Assembly (NCBI RefSeq): GCF_032062135.1
Contig: NC_092859.1
Location: 31,084,531 to 31,148,530 of the forward strand
Direction: 5' to 3'
Length of the DNA stretch: 64,000 nt
Source of the DNA: Pyxicephalus adspersus
Lineage: Eukaryota; Chordata; Amphibia; Anura; Pyxicephalidae
The position numbers and the translations under genes were made by a program. The notes beneath the pieces are model-generated. The model worked only from the letters and a program-made list of their open reading frames with translations. It ran no database searches and had not been told where the DNA came from. Below, in pieces: positions 47,819 to 59,740 of this stretch; positions within the stretch are counted from its first letter, which is position 1; the number at the start of each line of letters is the position of its first letter.

Positions 47819-50800
47819 AAATAATGAGTTTTAGTAAATACATAAATAGATAAATTGTTGTTTATTATTAGAAAAGCTGCACCTCCTGTTTCTGACAAAT
47901 TTTACTATATTTACATAGTGATACTTTTATATCTATTGATCTCATATTTGAAATTATTACCATATGAGGAGTTGTAAAATGATAACTCCTTTTTTGGATT
48001 ATTATTTTCTAAAGAGGAAGGGGCTTTCTGTCTGGCTGATTCCATACTTCCCATGCAGCATGTTGTGTGTGGTTTGAATATAGACTCCCAGCATCACACA
48101 TGCCAAGCCAGTAAACAGCAGGGCTTTAATAGGATCAAAGCATCCTTTGGCTGTGAGGTCCTCCTTTGATAATTTACTAGCAATGCTATTTAACTTTTTT
48201 CCCTAAATAACACAAAGAGAGTTGGAACACCATATGAGAACATTTTAGAACACTACTTTTGATAGTTAATTCTGTCACTCTGGAGAACTAAAAGAACAAT
48301 TTCTTACTTCTGTAAAAGTCTGATTTATTGAAAGGTTTGATTGTATGAAGAGACAGACACAGGATAAAGCTGCTTCACTATTTTTTGCTGCCACCTTTGT
48401 ATTGTATACCAGAATTCCTTGTTCTTGAAAATATGGTTTGCTTCTAATTGAACATCCTGCTGGGTAACCCTGGTTAAAGAGACCCTGTCACTAACTAAAA
48501 TAAATTGCTAGTAAAAGCCTAGGAAAATCAATTTTAAAGTGTTTTTAATTTCTATAACCAATTCTTTCACTTTCAATGGGCCTTTTGAATGTACTATCAG
48601 GATCAATATCAATGTTCTTGTTTTGTTCTAGGTGTATCTATTTTCTGTCTGTACTAACCCAGAATCACCTATCCTCAAATCCGACTTAACCTACCTTGTA
48701 CACACCAGTGTAAGAGCAAAGTGGAAAGGAGTGTCTGAGTGCCACTTTAGGTCCGCTGGGGACTGCTAATTTTACATCCAAGATGGCAGCACCCAGCAGC
48801 AGAAACAGGGCTTTTGGCTCTTGTAAATGCAAGGGAAGCTTTTACAGATAATCAACCTCCATAAAATACATTGAAGACATACATATTTTTATGGAAATGT
48901 TGTTGAACCATGGTTCACCCATGAAAATCTATCTTTTCCAGTCTTAGAGAGCTTCAATAAATAAGGTCCTTTGTTCTAGAAGCTAATATTTCCCCTGTTT
49001 AGCTGAAATGTATCTTGCATAACTACCCACCGGTCTCTGACATCTACTTTTTGGCTCATTGTACATTCCAATAATGTGAATAAATATATAATCTGTAACT
49101 GCGTAACTGCCCCCTTCTTGACTAGAGGCACTTAGGTGTGAAGGAAATAGAGTATTGGTTAAAATAATTTATTTTTTAAGCCCAGTCTGAACAATTGTTC
49201 TTAGAAATCAAACTATATTTGTCAGTATAACTTGTATTCTATTAGAGAATAAAAATGAAAATGCTTAAATGGGAACACCCCCCCCCCCTGCCAACCATTT
49301 TTTTATTTTTATATTCCTAAACAAATCCTATTTTAATCTCAATGCCCACATCCCAGCTGTTGGGTGTGTCCAAAGGAATGGCATTCGAAACACATCCACT
49401 CACAAGCACTTAGTGTAATTGGTGGAGCATTATCAGCGCTTGTAAGGCTTCACGTGAACACACAGACATAGCTATTCGATGTAAAATATTAACTGCAGGT
49501 AATTGAACAAATGGTGTTGAAACACAAAGCGCAGATAAGACAGCTTTGTAATCGGAAACCTAGAATTTACAGCATCTGTTCCTGGTTGTACCAAGTCCAA
49601 ATTGGCAAGCACCAACATAGCGAGTATGTGCTAATGCGGGCACGCGGTTTCTAGATACCTTTGGAATTCTGACCACTTTCAAATTAAACCTATTAATGCT
49701 GGGCACTTAAGGCAGACGTTGGTATGGGTGATCATCTGCTACACAGGAGGGATCAGGAAAGAATTTGGTCTTTTAGTGTCTGCAGACATTATTTAGCAAT
49801 TCTTACACTGGTATCTTTACACTGAAACCTGCTGCCTAGATCAGGGGTTGGATGTTGTATAAAGGTATGTTAAATTTTTTGGCAACAGAAATAAGATACA
49901 TGCATGAGGCAAGCACAGAAACATTCAAGTGCAATAAAATCTTCATCCATAAAATCAACTTGCTCCCGACAAATACATTTTTGATCCTAAAAAAGCAATA
50001 TGAAATTTTTGAGCTATCCCTAACCTCAACCTCACCCTTGGTCCTTTGTGTTTCTTTAGAAGCATTCCACCAAACTCTCTATGGCTGTCTTTGCAGGTAA
50101 AAGCAAAATGAAACAATTGGTGGCACCATTCTGCAACATATAACCCTCTTTACCAGGGTACTAGAACACTTTTTAAAGAGAGAATAGCATGGATCCAATT
50201 TTAAAAAAACGTACCCTAATCATAACACCTTACCCTGCACCTTGACATAAGCCTACCCTAAATGTATCCTTTTAAATGAACCTGTAAGCAGCTTAAAAAA
50301 AACTCATACTTACCTGTGTTGATTTAGGTAGTGTGGGATAACTTCAAACTTTAGAGCAAAAGCACTAAAATTATTTAGATCATACTCTCAGCAGCTCATC
50401 TCCCCCTGTACACAATATAACATATTGAGTAGAGGAATCAGTATGTAACATACTACAGAGCACTTACAGTGTATCAGTCAGGAAGCTTCTCTGCAAGGTG
50501 CAACATAGCGTACAGAGTGAAGGAGTATGTATCTTAAAATAGGCTTATTAGATTGCTGGTTGGAGAGAGTCTATGTTCAGTGAGGGGGTTCTCTGAAACC
50601 AGTGGTTACTGAGAACTAAGTTCAACAAGGAAAACTGTCCAGTGCTGGTGGTCAATGAGGGGAAAAATGCCTATGTTAGTGTCTGTGGGAGGAGGAATGC
50701 CCCAGTGTTGAACAATGGTGCCCATAAGGACATGGAAAGGAAGCATGCTCAGCAAGGGGTTGGGAAACAATGGTACCCAGAGGGAGTTGGGGAGAACAAT

Positions 50801-51968
50801 AGTGCCCAACAAGGTGTTGGGTAGAACAACAGTAACCAACAGAGGTGAGGAAGAACAATAAAATAGTGCCATGCTCAGATTATGTTGGTGGAGAGCAGGA
50901 CTGCTGAGTGAGCAATAAGGGAAAACAAAAGCCTAGCAACAAAAATAGTGTCCAGCATGAGTTGCAGAAGAACAATGGTGCCCAGTGGAACAGGCATAAA
51001 TAATGGTGTTTCCCATGCTCCTGCTCTCTGCCCTCTCCTCTTTGCCAGGACTAAGCAGAGCCTGTCAGGTAGATCACACATTTTGCACAGAGCAAAAGCC
51101 ACATTCCTTCACTCTGCAAGGCTGCAGGCTGCCAGAATTTTGCTATAAACCCAAAGCAATCAGGACAGTTAAGGAGTATGATAATTTCATTATCTATTCA
51201 AGACAAAGAAATATATTGGTATAGAACACTTGTAAAACATTTCCTTAAAAATGTGGGTAACATTTACATTAAACTTCAAAATTAGAGAAAACCTAAATAG
51301 GAATAAAATAAGAGAAAGAAAATGCCAGGCACAAATGCCTATTAAACCCAGGGTACAAAATCCTGATTTTAGGTTCTTCTTCCCCCTCAGGACAATGGCT
51401 CAAAGCTGAATCCCACACACATATAGGATGGAAATGTAGGCTCTTTAGTTTGTTATGTGTATAATTTTTCCAGGTAGAAGTGCTGACAGATTCCATGCAG
51501 GTGGGCCCTGCAGCTACTGGTGTGGTAAAGGAGGGAATCAAATATAGGCAAGATTGTATGACCTTAAAGTTTACTCCAGGATATCAAAGCTACACACAAG
51601 AGACATTTGTACGACTATTTAAATATTGGTGTGCTTTGTTTATTTCTTTAGGATCTAAGCATTAATCCAGTGTGAAGGTTTGTCCCCTGTGCACGAGCTC
51701 TCTGTAGTAAAATAAAGACCAATCTTTGCTACTCTCTGTCCAGTGACTGGTATTTCAGACAATGGCAAACGGAGCCATGATTTATTTGTATCAGGGCAGA
51801 CTTAACACAGACAAATTAGACTATTAAAAGGGGAGGAGGTACAATTTTTACACATAGTTGTTACAGCTGCTAACAAGGGATTGGTACTGATTTGCTACTG
51901 AACTGAAGACCTTCTATAAACTTCTATGGTACTTTGGGATAGAAAGGGTCACTTTAAGGCATAGTTAA
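47819..51968. other. Intergenic stretch, no gene recognised
   Basis: Includes a TTAAAGAGACCCTGTCACT repeat end at 48475, a fragment of the fold-back MITE at 48900-48972, a C11 run at 49278-49288, a non-repetitive block at 49410-49670 and a degenerate minisatellite at 50640-51010. Confidence 0.5.
50640..51010. repeat. Degenerate minisatellite, core period about 30 bp
   Basis: The core (50748-50870) has consecutive units of the type AGTTGGGGAGAACAATAGTG + CCCAACAAGG. More diverged relatives of AACAATGGTGCCCA extend on both sides. Stop-poor frames on both strands here (60-88 codons) are products of the repeat. Confidence 0.6.
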
Positions 51969-52487
51969 AGCGGAACTAAACCCCAAAAAAAACAAAAAAA
52001 AACCACACCAATCTTTAATCCTGCAGATCTGTTGGAGGTTTCTTTAATTGGGTCCCGAGTCGTCCCAGTATATGTCTTCACCGGGCGCAGACATCTTGTC
52101 CTCTCTTCTTCTGGGTTCTTCTTCCAATATCACCCAATCTTGGACTGCGCAGGCACAAGATCGGGTGACGTAGATGTTGGAAAAGATTGCTAATCTCACT
52201 ATGTATGTGTGAGATAAGCAATTTTTTTTTTTACATTAAAGAAAGGACTCCTTCTGCGGATGCCCGAGATTAGGAGACTCCCTAAATGAGTGACGTAGGT
52301 ATCCCGGGAAGTTTGCGCTCCATTCTGTCTTGATTGCCAAGGTTAGGTGCTGTACCTTTTTTTTTTTTTTTTTTTTTTTAAAAAGGGTGTTTCATTTACT
52401 TACACTTACACTTACTTACACTTTACTTTGAACAAAAGGGTTGTCTACCTTTTTATGTCAAGTAAAAATTTGGAGTTTAGGTCCGCT
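51969..52487. mobile_element. TTAA-flanked MITE B1, 519 bp
   Basis: The left end TTAA|AGCGGAACTAAACC matches the inverted right end GGTCCGCT|TTAA, with TTAA at 51965-51968 and 52488-52491. TTAA target sites are characteristic of piggyBac and Kolobok-type transposases. The interior carries a T23 run (52357-52379) and no coding capacity. Confidence 0.75.
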
Positions 52488-52491
52488 TTAA

Positions 52492-53530
52492 ATTAGATGA
52501 AATAATGCTGGATCCATTTTAGCATGCTTAAGTGCATTTAATGTTCTCTAAATACTACTGCAGGTTAAAGAATCAGCCATTATGTTATCAGCATGAGGTC
52601 ACGCAGTCCACAGTACCAGCATTTTTGGAACTAAGGTGGCCATTTCTTTGCAAGTCAAAAAGTAAAAGAAAGGTAAATAAGGAATAATAAATGTTACGTG
52701 CTAAAAGTGTGCTATTGAATTTTTTTGCCCATAAAAACCAAGAGTTCTATGTAACCAATTAGTATTTAGCCAAATATATAGTTAGCCAAAGACTAACTAT
52801 ATGGCCGTAGTACCCATGTATGCAGTAAAATGAACACAGATTTAAAATGATTGCACTAAATAAACCAATCATAATATATTTCTTTTTTATGCTTTTTTCC
52901 TCATTCTTAACATTTTCTGATATAATGGGGAAAAAACATGACGTGCCCTGAGTGAAATAGTGGAAGAAATGCTAAATGTTTTCTGTAGTTTTCAGTTTGA
53001 AATATTTCTGGTCTGTGAATATGTCAAAACATTTTTTACCATTCAGGTTGGGACTTGTCAGCCATCCACAAGCACACAACACATTTACAGGTAGAATTTC
53101 ACCACTTCACATTCACAGACGCTCTTAACATCTTATGTCATTAGCACACAGATCTTCAATCTAGACTTCAGGTATACATATAAATCACTACTTCATGCAA
53201 TGTTTCATTCAGTTTAAAAGATTGAATGCAACTTGTGTACATACCAGAATGTATCATATGCATACAGATCCACTTAGGGGTTTTGTGAACAAATGTGCTG
53301 ACAGTAAACATGCTGACAGGAGGAGAATGTAGAGGAATAAGCTGTTCCGTCTGCCACTGCTTTTGTACTGCCCAATCACAGACATGGAGTGGAAAGGTGA
53401 CCAGGTTATAAAGATCAACTACAGTGGACATAAAGCAGGTCCCCAGCTCGGCTGTGCTGTTTGATATGGCTATCTAATCTCCGACATGGTTGGACATATT
53501 TTCAAATGCTGTGACAGGTAAAATAACTAT
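52492..53530. other. Intergenic stretch, nothing recognised
   Basis: AT-rich sequence between two MITEs. The 87-residue minus frame at 53168-53431 has no recognisable family. Confidence 0.4.
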
Positions 53531-53862
53531 AGCTACGTACACACGTCAGATTTTTATCGCCCGATAATCCGCATCGGCCAATTATCGGGCGAAAATCTGC
53601 CATGTGTACAGTCGGTGTCGTCCATCGTCCGGACGACCGACCTGCCGGATTCACGGACGATGGACGACAGCCGATCCTAATGAAAGGGAAGGGGAGAGCG
53701 CGCAGCAGGGTGCCGCTCCGTCGCTCTCCCCCCTCCCCTCTCCATAGAGCATGAACGGTGCTGTATGTACAGCACCGTTCATGCATCGTGCACTCCCTTG
53801 TCGTTGGAAAGGATCGTGAAAGATCCTTTCCAACGACAAAAATTGGAAGTGTGTACGCAGCT
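53531..53862 (+). mobile_element. MITE family A, copy 2 (332 bp), 3-bp target duplication TAT
   Basis: The ends AGCTACGTACACACGTCAGA and GTGTGTACGCAGCT are inverted repeats. TAT flanks both sides (53528-53530 and 53863-53865). Two internal hairpins are visible: TTGGAAAGGATCTTTC-type around 53805-53833 and GAACGGTGCTGTACATACAG around 53752-53780. The interior matches copy 3 in inverse orientation. Confidence 0.85.
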
Positions 53863-53865
53863 TAT

Positions 53866-56196
53866 CTTCATGTATTTAATCTACTTTTAACAGAAGTCTG
53901 GAGACAGAATATGACTCCGATGCTGGGGCTTATCTACCATATAGAAATTGAGGACTAAAATTAACAAAAGCTAAAAGTGTATGCACCATATTGTTAGTTT
54001 GGAAAACAATACCTGACAAGCTCTCTTTAGTCTGATCACTTTCTTATGTTTAGAAAAACAAAAAATAGGTAAGCCATGAGTTTCCTTATATAAAGTATGC
54101 AATGCTTATGAGCTTATTTAATATTGCAGATAATTTGTTCTTAAAGAGACCTCTCAATGATTTCATATTCCTTATTTTAAGAAAGACAGCACCTTCTTTT
54201 TCAGGCATTACCCAGGGTCACAAAAACCATCTACTTTCTGCCAATCCAGATGCAGCCATATAAATTGTGTGCCTGTGTACAAAAGATTACTCACACAAGT
54301 CAGGCCCCAGCTACAGCTTCTTACTATGTGATGAGGCAAATTCAAAAACTTGAGATACTCACATAACAGTTTCCAGGTACTGTCTCATACCCTGGGTACC
54401 CCATTCCCGAACAATGTAAAAAACCCTCACACAGCTCAGTCTCTTTCACACTGAGTTTGGTAGAGTTCCTCAAACTGTGGTTGATTAAATCCCATTTAAT
54501 GATACCTGCACAGTTCTGGTACCAACACCACTTTGTAGAGCCAGCTAGATGACTGTTATGATGCTTTAAGTGTCTAGAAATGAGTTTTTCTCCCGGCTTT
54601 TTTTTCCATTCACCCAAAAATTTAGGGGGCCCCTGAAACCTTATTAGTTATTTCCAGTTCATTACAGGGGCAATTACCGCTGTATGACCAGTCAATGTAA
54701 AATCCATCAATCTCACCCTGGTCATGCCTCCCCTGATTACTCTGACTGACTATAATGTACAAAACCCTGAGCTCATATGGCTCAGTCTCCCGTTTGCCTA
54801 TCACTCTAAATGACCGGTAAGTTAGTTCCCAGCCCCCTTCTGTTTCTTAAGTGTGTAAATCCCTGTCACTCACATAGTTAAGTCCCTTTGCTGCTACCTC
54901 TTATCCCATGGCCAGGTCATGTATACATAAGTGACCTTCACACAGCTCAGTCACCTTGCTGTCTGTCACTGTAGCTGGCCAGTAAATAAACCTTTGTCAC
55001 TCATCCAGCTCAGTCCCTCTGTTGCCTTTTTCCACATGACCAACTCATGTGTAAACCACCATCACTCACACATCTCAACCACCATGATGCCTTTTTTTCT
55101 GTGGTTGGCCCATGTATAAATTCTTGAAACAAACAGGGATCAACCCCCTGCTACAACCCCCTTGTTGTATGACCTATGGCACCTGCTGGTGGTAAAATCC
55201 ATGCCAGTCTCACATAGATTAGCCTTCCTGCTGCCACTTACCTTGAACTACCAGACTAGACTGAACAGAGTTTCCATTTGGAGAAAGAGCAATAAAAAAA
55301 TGCTTCCTACTACCTTCATCCAACTGATAACATTTTTCCTGGAGGTACCTTTTAGGCAAACCCCCAAAACCTGTGCCTAGAACTGTTTTTATTGATTCTA
55401 TGTTTTTCCTTTTGGAAAATGATACTGTTGATGCATTTTTTAAACATAGACCTGTAAAGCCACTGACAGATCCGCTTTAATCTACAGAAGAAGATGGCCC
55501 ATTTTCTTCAGATCTGCTATCTTCCAATTATTGTTTGTCTTTTGTCTGACTGAGGCTCCTCTTCCTCTTTATCTCCAATCTGGTGGTGTCTTTGAAGCCA
55601 CTGTTCATGTGGGACATCAAGGCTCAACACGATATTCCAGCAAAACTTGTAGATTCTTGTAGATGAGTATCTTGAAGATGCTCAACAATGGGCTTGTTTT
55701 GGGTGTCTTGTAGTCCACCCCTATGTATTCTACACCTAATGAATGGAGCTCTGAACCCAATTCTCTGGTCTTGCTTTTATTCAAATTTTATTTTATTTTT
55801 TTTTCCTTTGAAGGTTTGAGGCTTGTTCTCAGTGCTGATATTTCTTTAGAGCTGTGTGAAGTAAAGATCTGTTTGTTTCCTTTAATGTGGTTACGTCTCC
55901 AGCACAGATACAAAACTATGTATTTTCACATATGAGATAATAATTCACAGATATGGCCCCATGTGGGTGCAGTTATTTCTTTTGTGATAAATGCTTTTAT
56001 ATTTTGCTTTGTAAATGCAATGGATATAAAATTGGCTCTGTGTTCTGAATGTACAGTGTGTTGGCTGATTTTGTCTTTTAGTGCAAAATCATCTCCTCTC
56101 ATAAAGGAAAGGTGGCCTTTAGTTCATAAAGCTAAAACTCAGGTAGGGCTATTAGTTATTTGCACTTATTGAATTTATATAGCAAAACTTTTATAA
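53866..56196. other. Intergenic stretch, no gene recognised
   Basis: 54340-55380 has diverged, irregularly repeated phrases such as CACACAGCTCAGTC + CCTTGCTGCC and CATGTATAAA, suggesting an old degenerate tandem array with a period near 85-95 bp. The open frames there show no family. Confidence 0.4.
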
Positions 56197-56505
56197 AGTG
56201 GAACTAAAACCCGACAATTGGCACAAGTCAAACAATTGATCAGGCAAGTTTTTATTGCAGAAAGGGACAGGTGATAAATCTTCTGCAGTAACTGTTCTTA
56301 CCTGTCTGATCAATGCCTAGCTGGCAATCCCAGTTTCCCTTGCATGTACTGGGAATAAATAAACTCCAGTGCATCTGAGCAGGAATTATGCTATCCCAGC
56401 CAACCAACATAGCTGAAGATCATTTTTAGGAAGAAAAGAAGGACAGGGATGGCAGCACCCTTTAACGGAACAGGGACAGGTGAATATCACGGTTTAGGTT
56501 CCTCT
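56197..56505. mobile_element. TTAA-type MITE B2, 309 bp
   Basis: The left end AGTGGAACTAAAACCC pairs with the right end GGTTTAGGTTCCTCT followed by TTAA (56506-56509). The left flank is a decayed ATAA. Shares internal GGAACAGGGACAGGTGAATA with B3. Confidence 0.7.
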
Positions 56506-56720
56506 TTAATAGTACACTTAACAGACCAAAAGGGAACTTAAAAGAGGAGTTGGTAGAGTTTACATAAATATATTTATTAATTTATTTCAATTAGTGTTTT
56601 ATATTTGTATTATTGAACCTTATTTGCACACCGTGTAAAAAACTAAAATTATCTTTCTAGTCCTACACCTCCTAACCCCATAACACATCCTGTGTGATCT
56701 ATGTTTTCCTTACCATGTGA

Positions 56721-56738
56721 AAAAAAAAAAAAAAAAAA
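56721..56738. repeat. Poly(A) run, 18 bp
   Basis: Pure A18. Could be a microsatellite or the 3' end of a decayed retrocopy; no retrocopy is recognisable upstream. Confidence 0.9.
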
Positions 56739-57199
56739 GAAATACTCACCTAAATCCACTATCCAGGTCCATTGACAGCACAGGTGATCCACCACTGCAA
56801 TGGTGCCCATGATATATGGTCCCTGCTTGCCCCTTTAGGCAAGAATCCCCTGCCTGGTTCATTGAGAAATGGAACTTGCAGTAGTCAATAGGAAGTGTCT
56901 TGGATAACTGAGAAAAGACCAGGACCAACCAGGAAGAAGTGAACAGAAGATGTTTCCAGGTGAGTTAAAAAAGTGTTTACCCAAGTTAGGTAGTTTACCC
57001 AAATATCAGTTTCAAATTATTTTTTTTTCTTTTGGTAAAAAAATAAAGGTAATAATACTAATGTTGCCTGGCTGGGTTAGGTGTTAAATATTTTTTGAGT
57101 CTCAGAGTTGACAAACCTGAAAATGATGGCCAGAATGGCTGGTCATTATACTTTAAGTTGGTCAGGGACTCAGGAAATCTTGAAGCAAACACACTAGAA

Positions 57200-57557
57200 C
57201 AGCGGTCACCAACCGATGGTCCGCAAGATTTTGGTGGTCCGCAGCCCCGGCCGGTGCACCCCCGAGTGGGGTCAGGAGAAGGACCCAGGGGGGACGCACC
57301 AGCCAGGGCCATGTACCATGTCTCCCATGCAAATCCCTGGCTCAGGGAAGTGGGCAGGCTGTGTTTCACGACACAACCCGCCCACTCTCCCATCGCAGGC
57401 TCAGATCTGCGATGGCAGAGTGGGCAGGGTTGTGGCATTATGATGTCACGATGGGGGAGTTTCCTCCCCTTTGATCGAAAACCGGCTCCCTGCGCATGCG
57501 CGGTCAGCAGCTGCTGTTTTTAGTGGTCCGCAGGACCATAAAGGTTGGCCACCACTG
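57200..57557. mobile_element. Non-autonomous hAT transposon, 358 bp, perfect 8-bp target duplication
   Basis: The ends CAGCGGTCACCAACC and GGTTGGCCACCACTG are inverted repeats with the CAG/CTG termini typical of hAT. Both sides carry CACTAGAA (57192-57199 and 57558-57565), the 8-bp duplication expected of hAT. Subterminal GGTCCGC / GCGGACC pairs and GC-rich palindromic content produce long open frames on both strands (126 and 142 codons) that are not genes. It is noticeably more GC-rich than its neighbours. Confidence 0.9.
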
Positions 57558-57569
57558 CACTAGAATGCA

Positions 57570-57841
57570 CATTCTTAACCTTTTTAATATGAGGAAACCC
57601 TTGAAATAACTTTCAGGTCTTTAGGGAACTCCTGCTATAAATACTATATACAGATTATAGTACATGTAGTGTGGTGGTCAGTAGAAAGAATACTTCCTAC
57701 ATTGGTGGCCAGTGGGAAGATCTTCACGCTTACAGATTGCCTAAAAGATCACGGACCTGAGCAGCGCAAATTTCCAATTACTTAAGGGAAACCTAGCAAG
57801 GAATCCAAGGGTTCCATGGAGCTCTGGTTGAGAAACACTAC
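57570..57841 (-). repeat. GGGTTCC-type dispersed repeat, minus orientation
   Basis: On the minus strand it begins TAGTGTTTCTCAACCAGAGC, then ATGGAACCCTTGGATTCCTT and, near the other end, AAGGGTTTCCTCATATTAAA. It is the same family as 13868 and 21502, and the hAT element ends within 15 bp of it. Confidence 0.7.
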
Positions 57842-58061
57842 ATTAGAATGACAGCCATGGTCATGCTAATGGTAATGGTCAGCAATGGTAGTTTCCAATG
57901 CAATGATTCCTTTAAAAACAACAAAAAAAAGTTGCCTTCACTATTGCCAGGCTAGAAAACAACTATATAGCAAAGTATCTAAGTAAGCAGCAGAGGCAGG
58001 GATCACAGGAAGTTATCATCTCACAACATTTCTGGCAAAATACAAATACATGGCAAAACAA

Positions 58062-58331
58062 TCATAATACATAGCACTGTACAAAGTCCATAGTCATGTC
58101 ACTAACTGTACCTCAAAGGAGCTCACAATCTAATGTCCCTACTATAGTTATTAATGTAGTCTAAGGTCAATTTTTAGGGTGAAGCCAATAATGTGGGAGG
58201 AAACCGAAGTACCCGGGCAGACATGGGGAGAACCTGCAAACTCCATGCAGATAATGTCCTGGCTGGGAATCAAACCTGGGACGTAGTGCTGCAAAGAACA
58301 GAGTGCTAACCCCTGAGCTCCCGCGCTGCCC
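58062..58331 (-). mobile_element. tRNA-derived SINE, minus orientation
   Basis: On the minus strand: GGCAGCGCGGGAGCTCAGGG, a degraded B box GTTTGATTCCC, GCATGGAGTTTGCAGGTTCT, GGGTACTTCGGTTTCCTCCC, GGGACATTAGATTGTGAGCT and CTTTGTACAGTGCTATG. The terminal (TAA)n is lost. Confidence 0.8.
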
Positions 58332-58409
58332 ATACAAACACAATATGATAATTGATAACATTTACTTACCTTTAAAGAATCAACTGTAAATGCAGAATTC
58401 TTTGCCTTC

Positions 58410-58860
58410 GGCTTCTCTAAACATTACCTGCAAGGAAGTTTCTCTTTGTTGATGTCGGGATCTGAGGGGGTTAATCCCCGCCGTTAACAATGAATTGTTG
58501 ACATTTTTAGTGGATAAGTAGTTAAGTACCTCTCCCCTCACAGGTATTGTAGCCATAACAATCACAGACAGATTCACGGAATTCTGGGCCCTTTCAAAAT
58601 ATTGTTGAGCAGAAATACCTCTAATCAGACGGGAGATAACAGCTTGACAGACGCAACGTTAAAGATGTGCTTGAGTAATCAGCATTAATCAGGGGCACTA
58701 GTTGGCGAGGGTTGTCATGGCGTCCTTGTCATGGATGGAGTGTACTGTATGGCGTCCTGATTGCTATCACGGGTTGGCCGTTGCAGGTCATTGTAAGAGA
58801 CATTAACATTTAAACTGCTGCTTGGTGCCACTGAAGACGTGCTGCTGAACTCAGGGGCCT
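58410..58860. promoter_or_regulatory. Candidate distal regulatory element
   Basis: A non-repetitive, GC-richer block. It holds an inverted pair of SOX-type hexamers AACAATGAATTGTT (58486-58499, 2-bp spacer), GGTTAATCC and ATTAATCAGG homeodomain-like sites. Motif- and texture-based inference. Confidence 0.25.
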
Positions 58861-59239
58861 GTATCTAAACCCATGAAGGAAAATATAATATATTGCAGAT
58901 CACCTGCCCTTAGATATAGTGGCTACAGTTGTTTGTTTCAGGTATTTCTTCTTTTATTTTCACTTATGCTGCCAGTACCACACTTCCTGTCTGAGGGTGA
59001 CAACACTCAATGCATTGTATCTATGGAGGATCACCACTGTTACCCTAAGTGACTCACTCCTGATTAAGCCTTCAGAAAAATACTTTTCCACATCTCCATA
59101 ATCCTTGTTATGGACAATGTAAAATGTCCCATCTTGTTGCCCTCTACAGAGTCCATGTTTCATACATATAAGTTGTGACTTCATATTATGTGAAATACAA
59201 CATGTGTGGAATCTCACAGCAAGGCCCAGTAGTGAGCAT

Positions 59240-59740
59240 CATATCAAGAGAGAATACATACAACCCTGAAGGCCCTCTAAACGATCAAACGTTGTCGCTC
59301 AACTGGTTGCTATGGAGAATCCATTCTCCTCCTTCAGCCCAAGGCCCGCAGATCAGATTTAACAATGGCTGTGTTGTTATTGCTTGCCTATTGTTTGTTT
59401 AATTGAAGTTATATACATCCTTTCCAAAAGCCTCCATCCAAAACTTGGAGCTGTGTCGTCTTTGTGGTTAGACGTACCAAACACTTCTTTATGTTTACTT
59501 TATCAGATATTTGACACATCACGTCTGTCAGCGATGCCACATAGCAGGATGAAGGTTAAAAGGGCGTCTCTTTATCTATGAACAAAACAGATAATGGGTC
59601 ATTGCTATAAAGATCTGAAACATTTTCTTTTTTTTTTTACAATTTGAAAGCCGAAACAATCTTGTTTTACATTTTTAGTGTGTGGGCAACCATTCTATGA
59701 CATTGCTTGTAGCCATGGCAACCCTGGAACAACATGGGTG
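59240..59740. promoter_or_regulatory. Candidate distal regulatory element with RFX-like X-boxes
   Basis: GTAGCCATGGCAAC at 59709-59722 is close to the consensus X-box bound by RFX factors, and GTTGCTATGGAGAA at 59306-59319 is a weaker match. AACAATGG and TATTGTTTGTTTAAT (SOX/FOX-like) lie between them. Inference from motifs only. Confidence 0.25.

Noticed and set aside
50640..51010. Regularly spaced repeats as a CRISPR-like array
   Set aside because: Repeats are diverged and contiguous without unique spacers, and the DNA is vertebrate; it is a minisatellite.
57058..57523. Open frames of 126 and 142 codons on opposite strands
   Set aside because: Both lie largely within a GC-rich hAT element with inverted ends and a perfect 8-bp target duplication; low stop density explains them.
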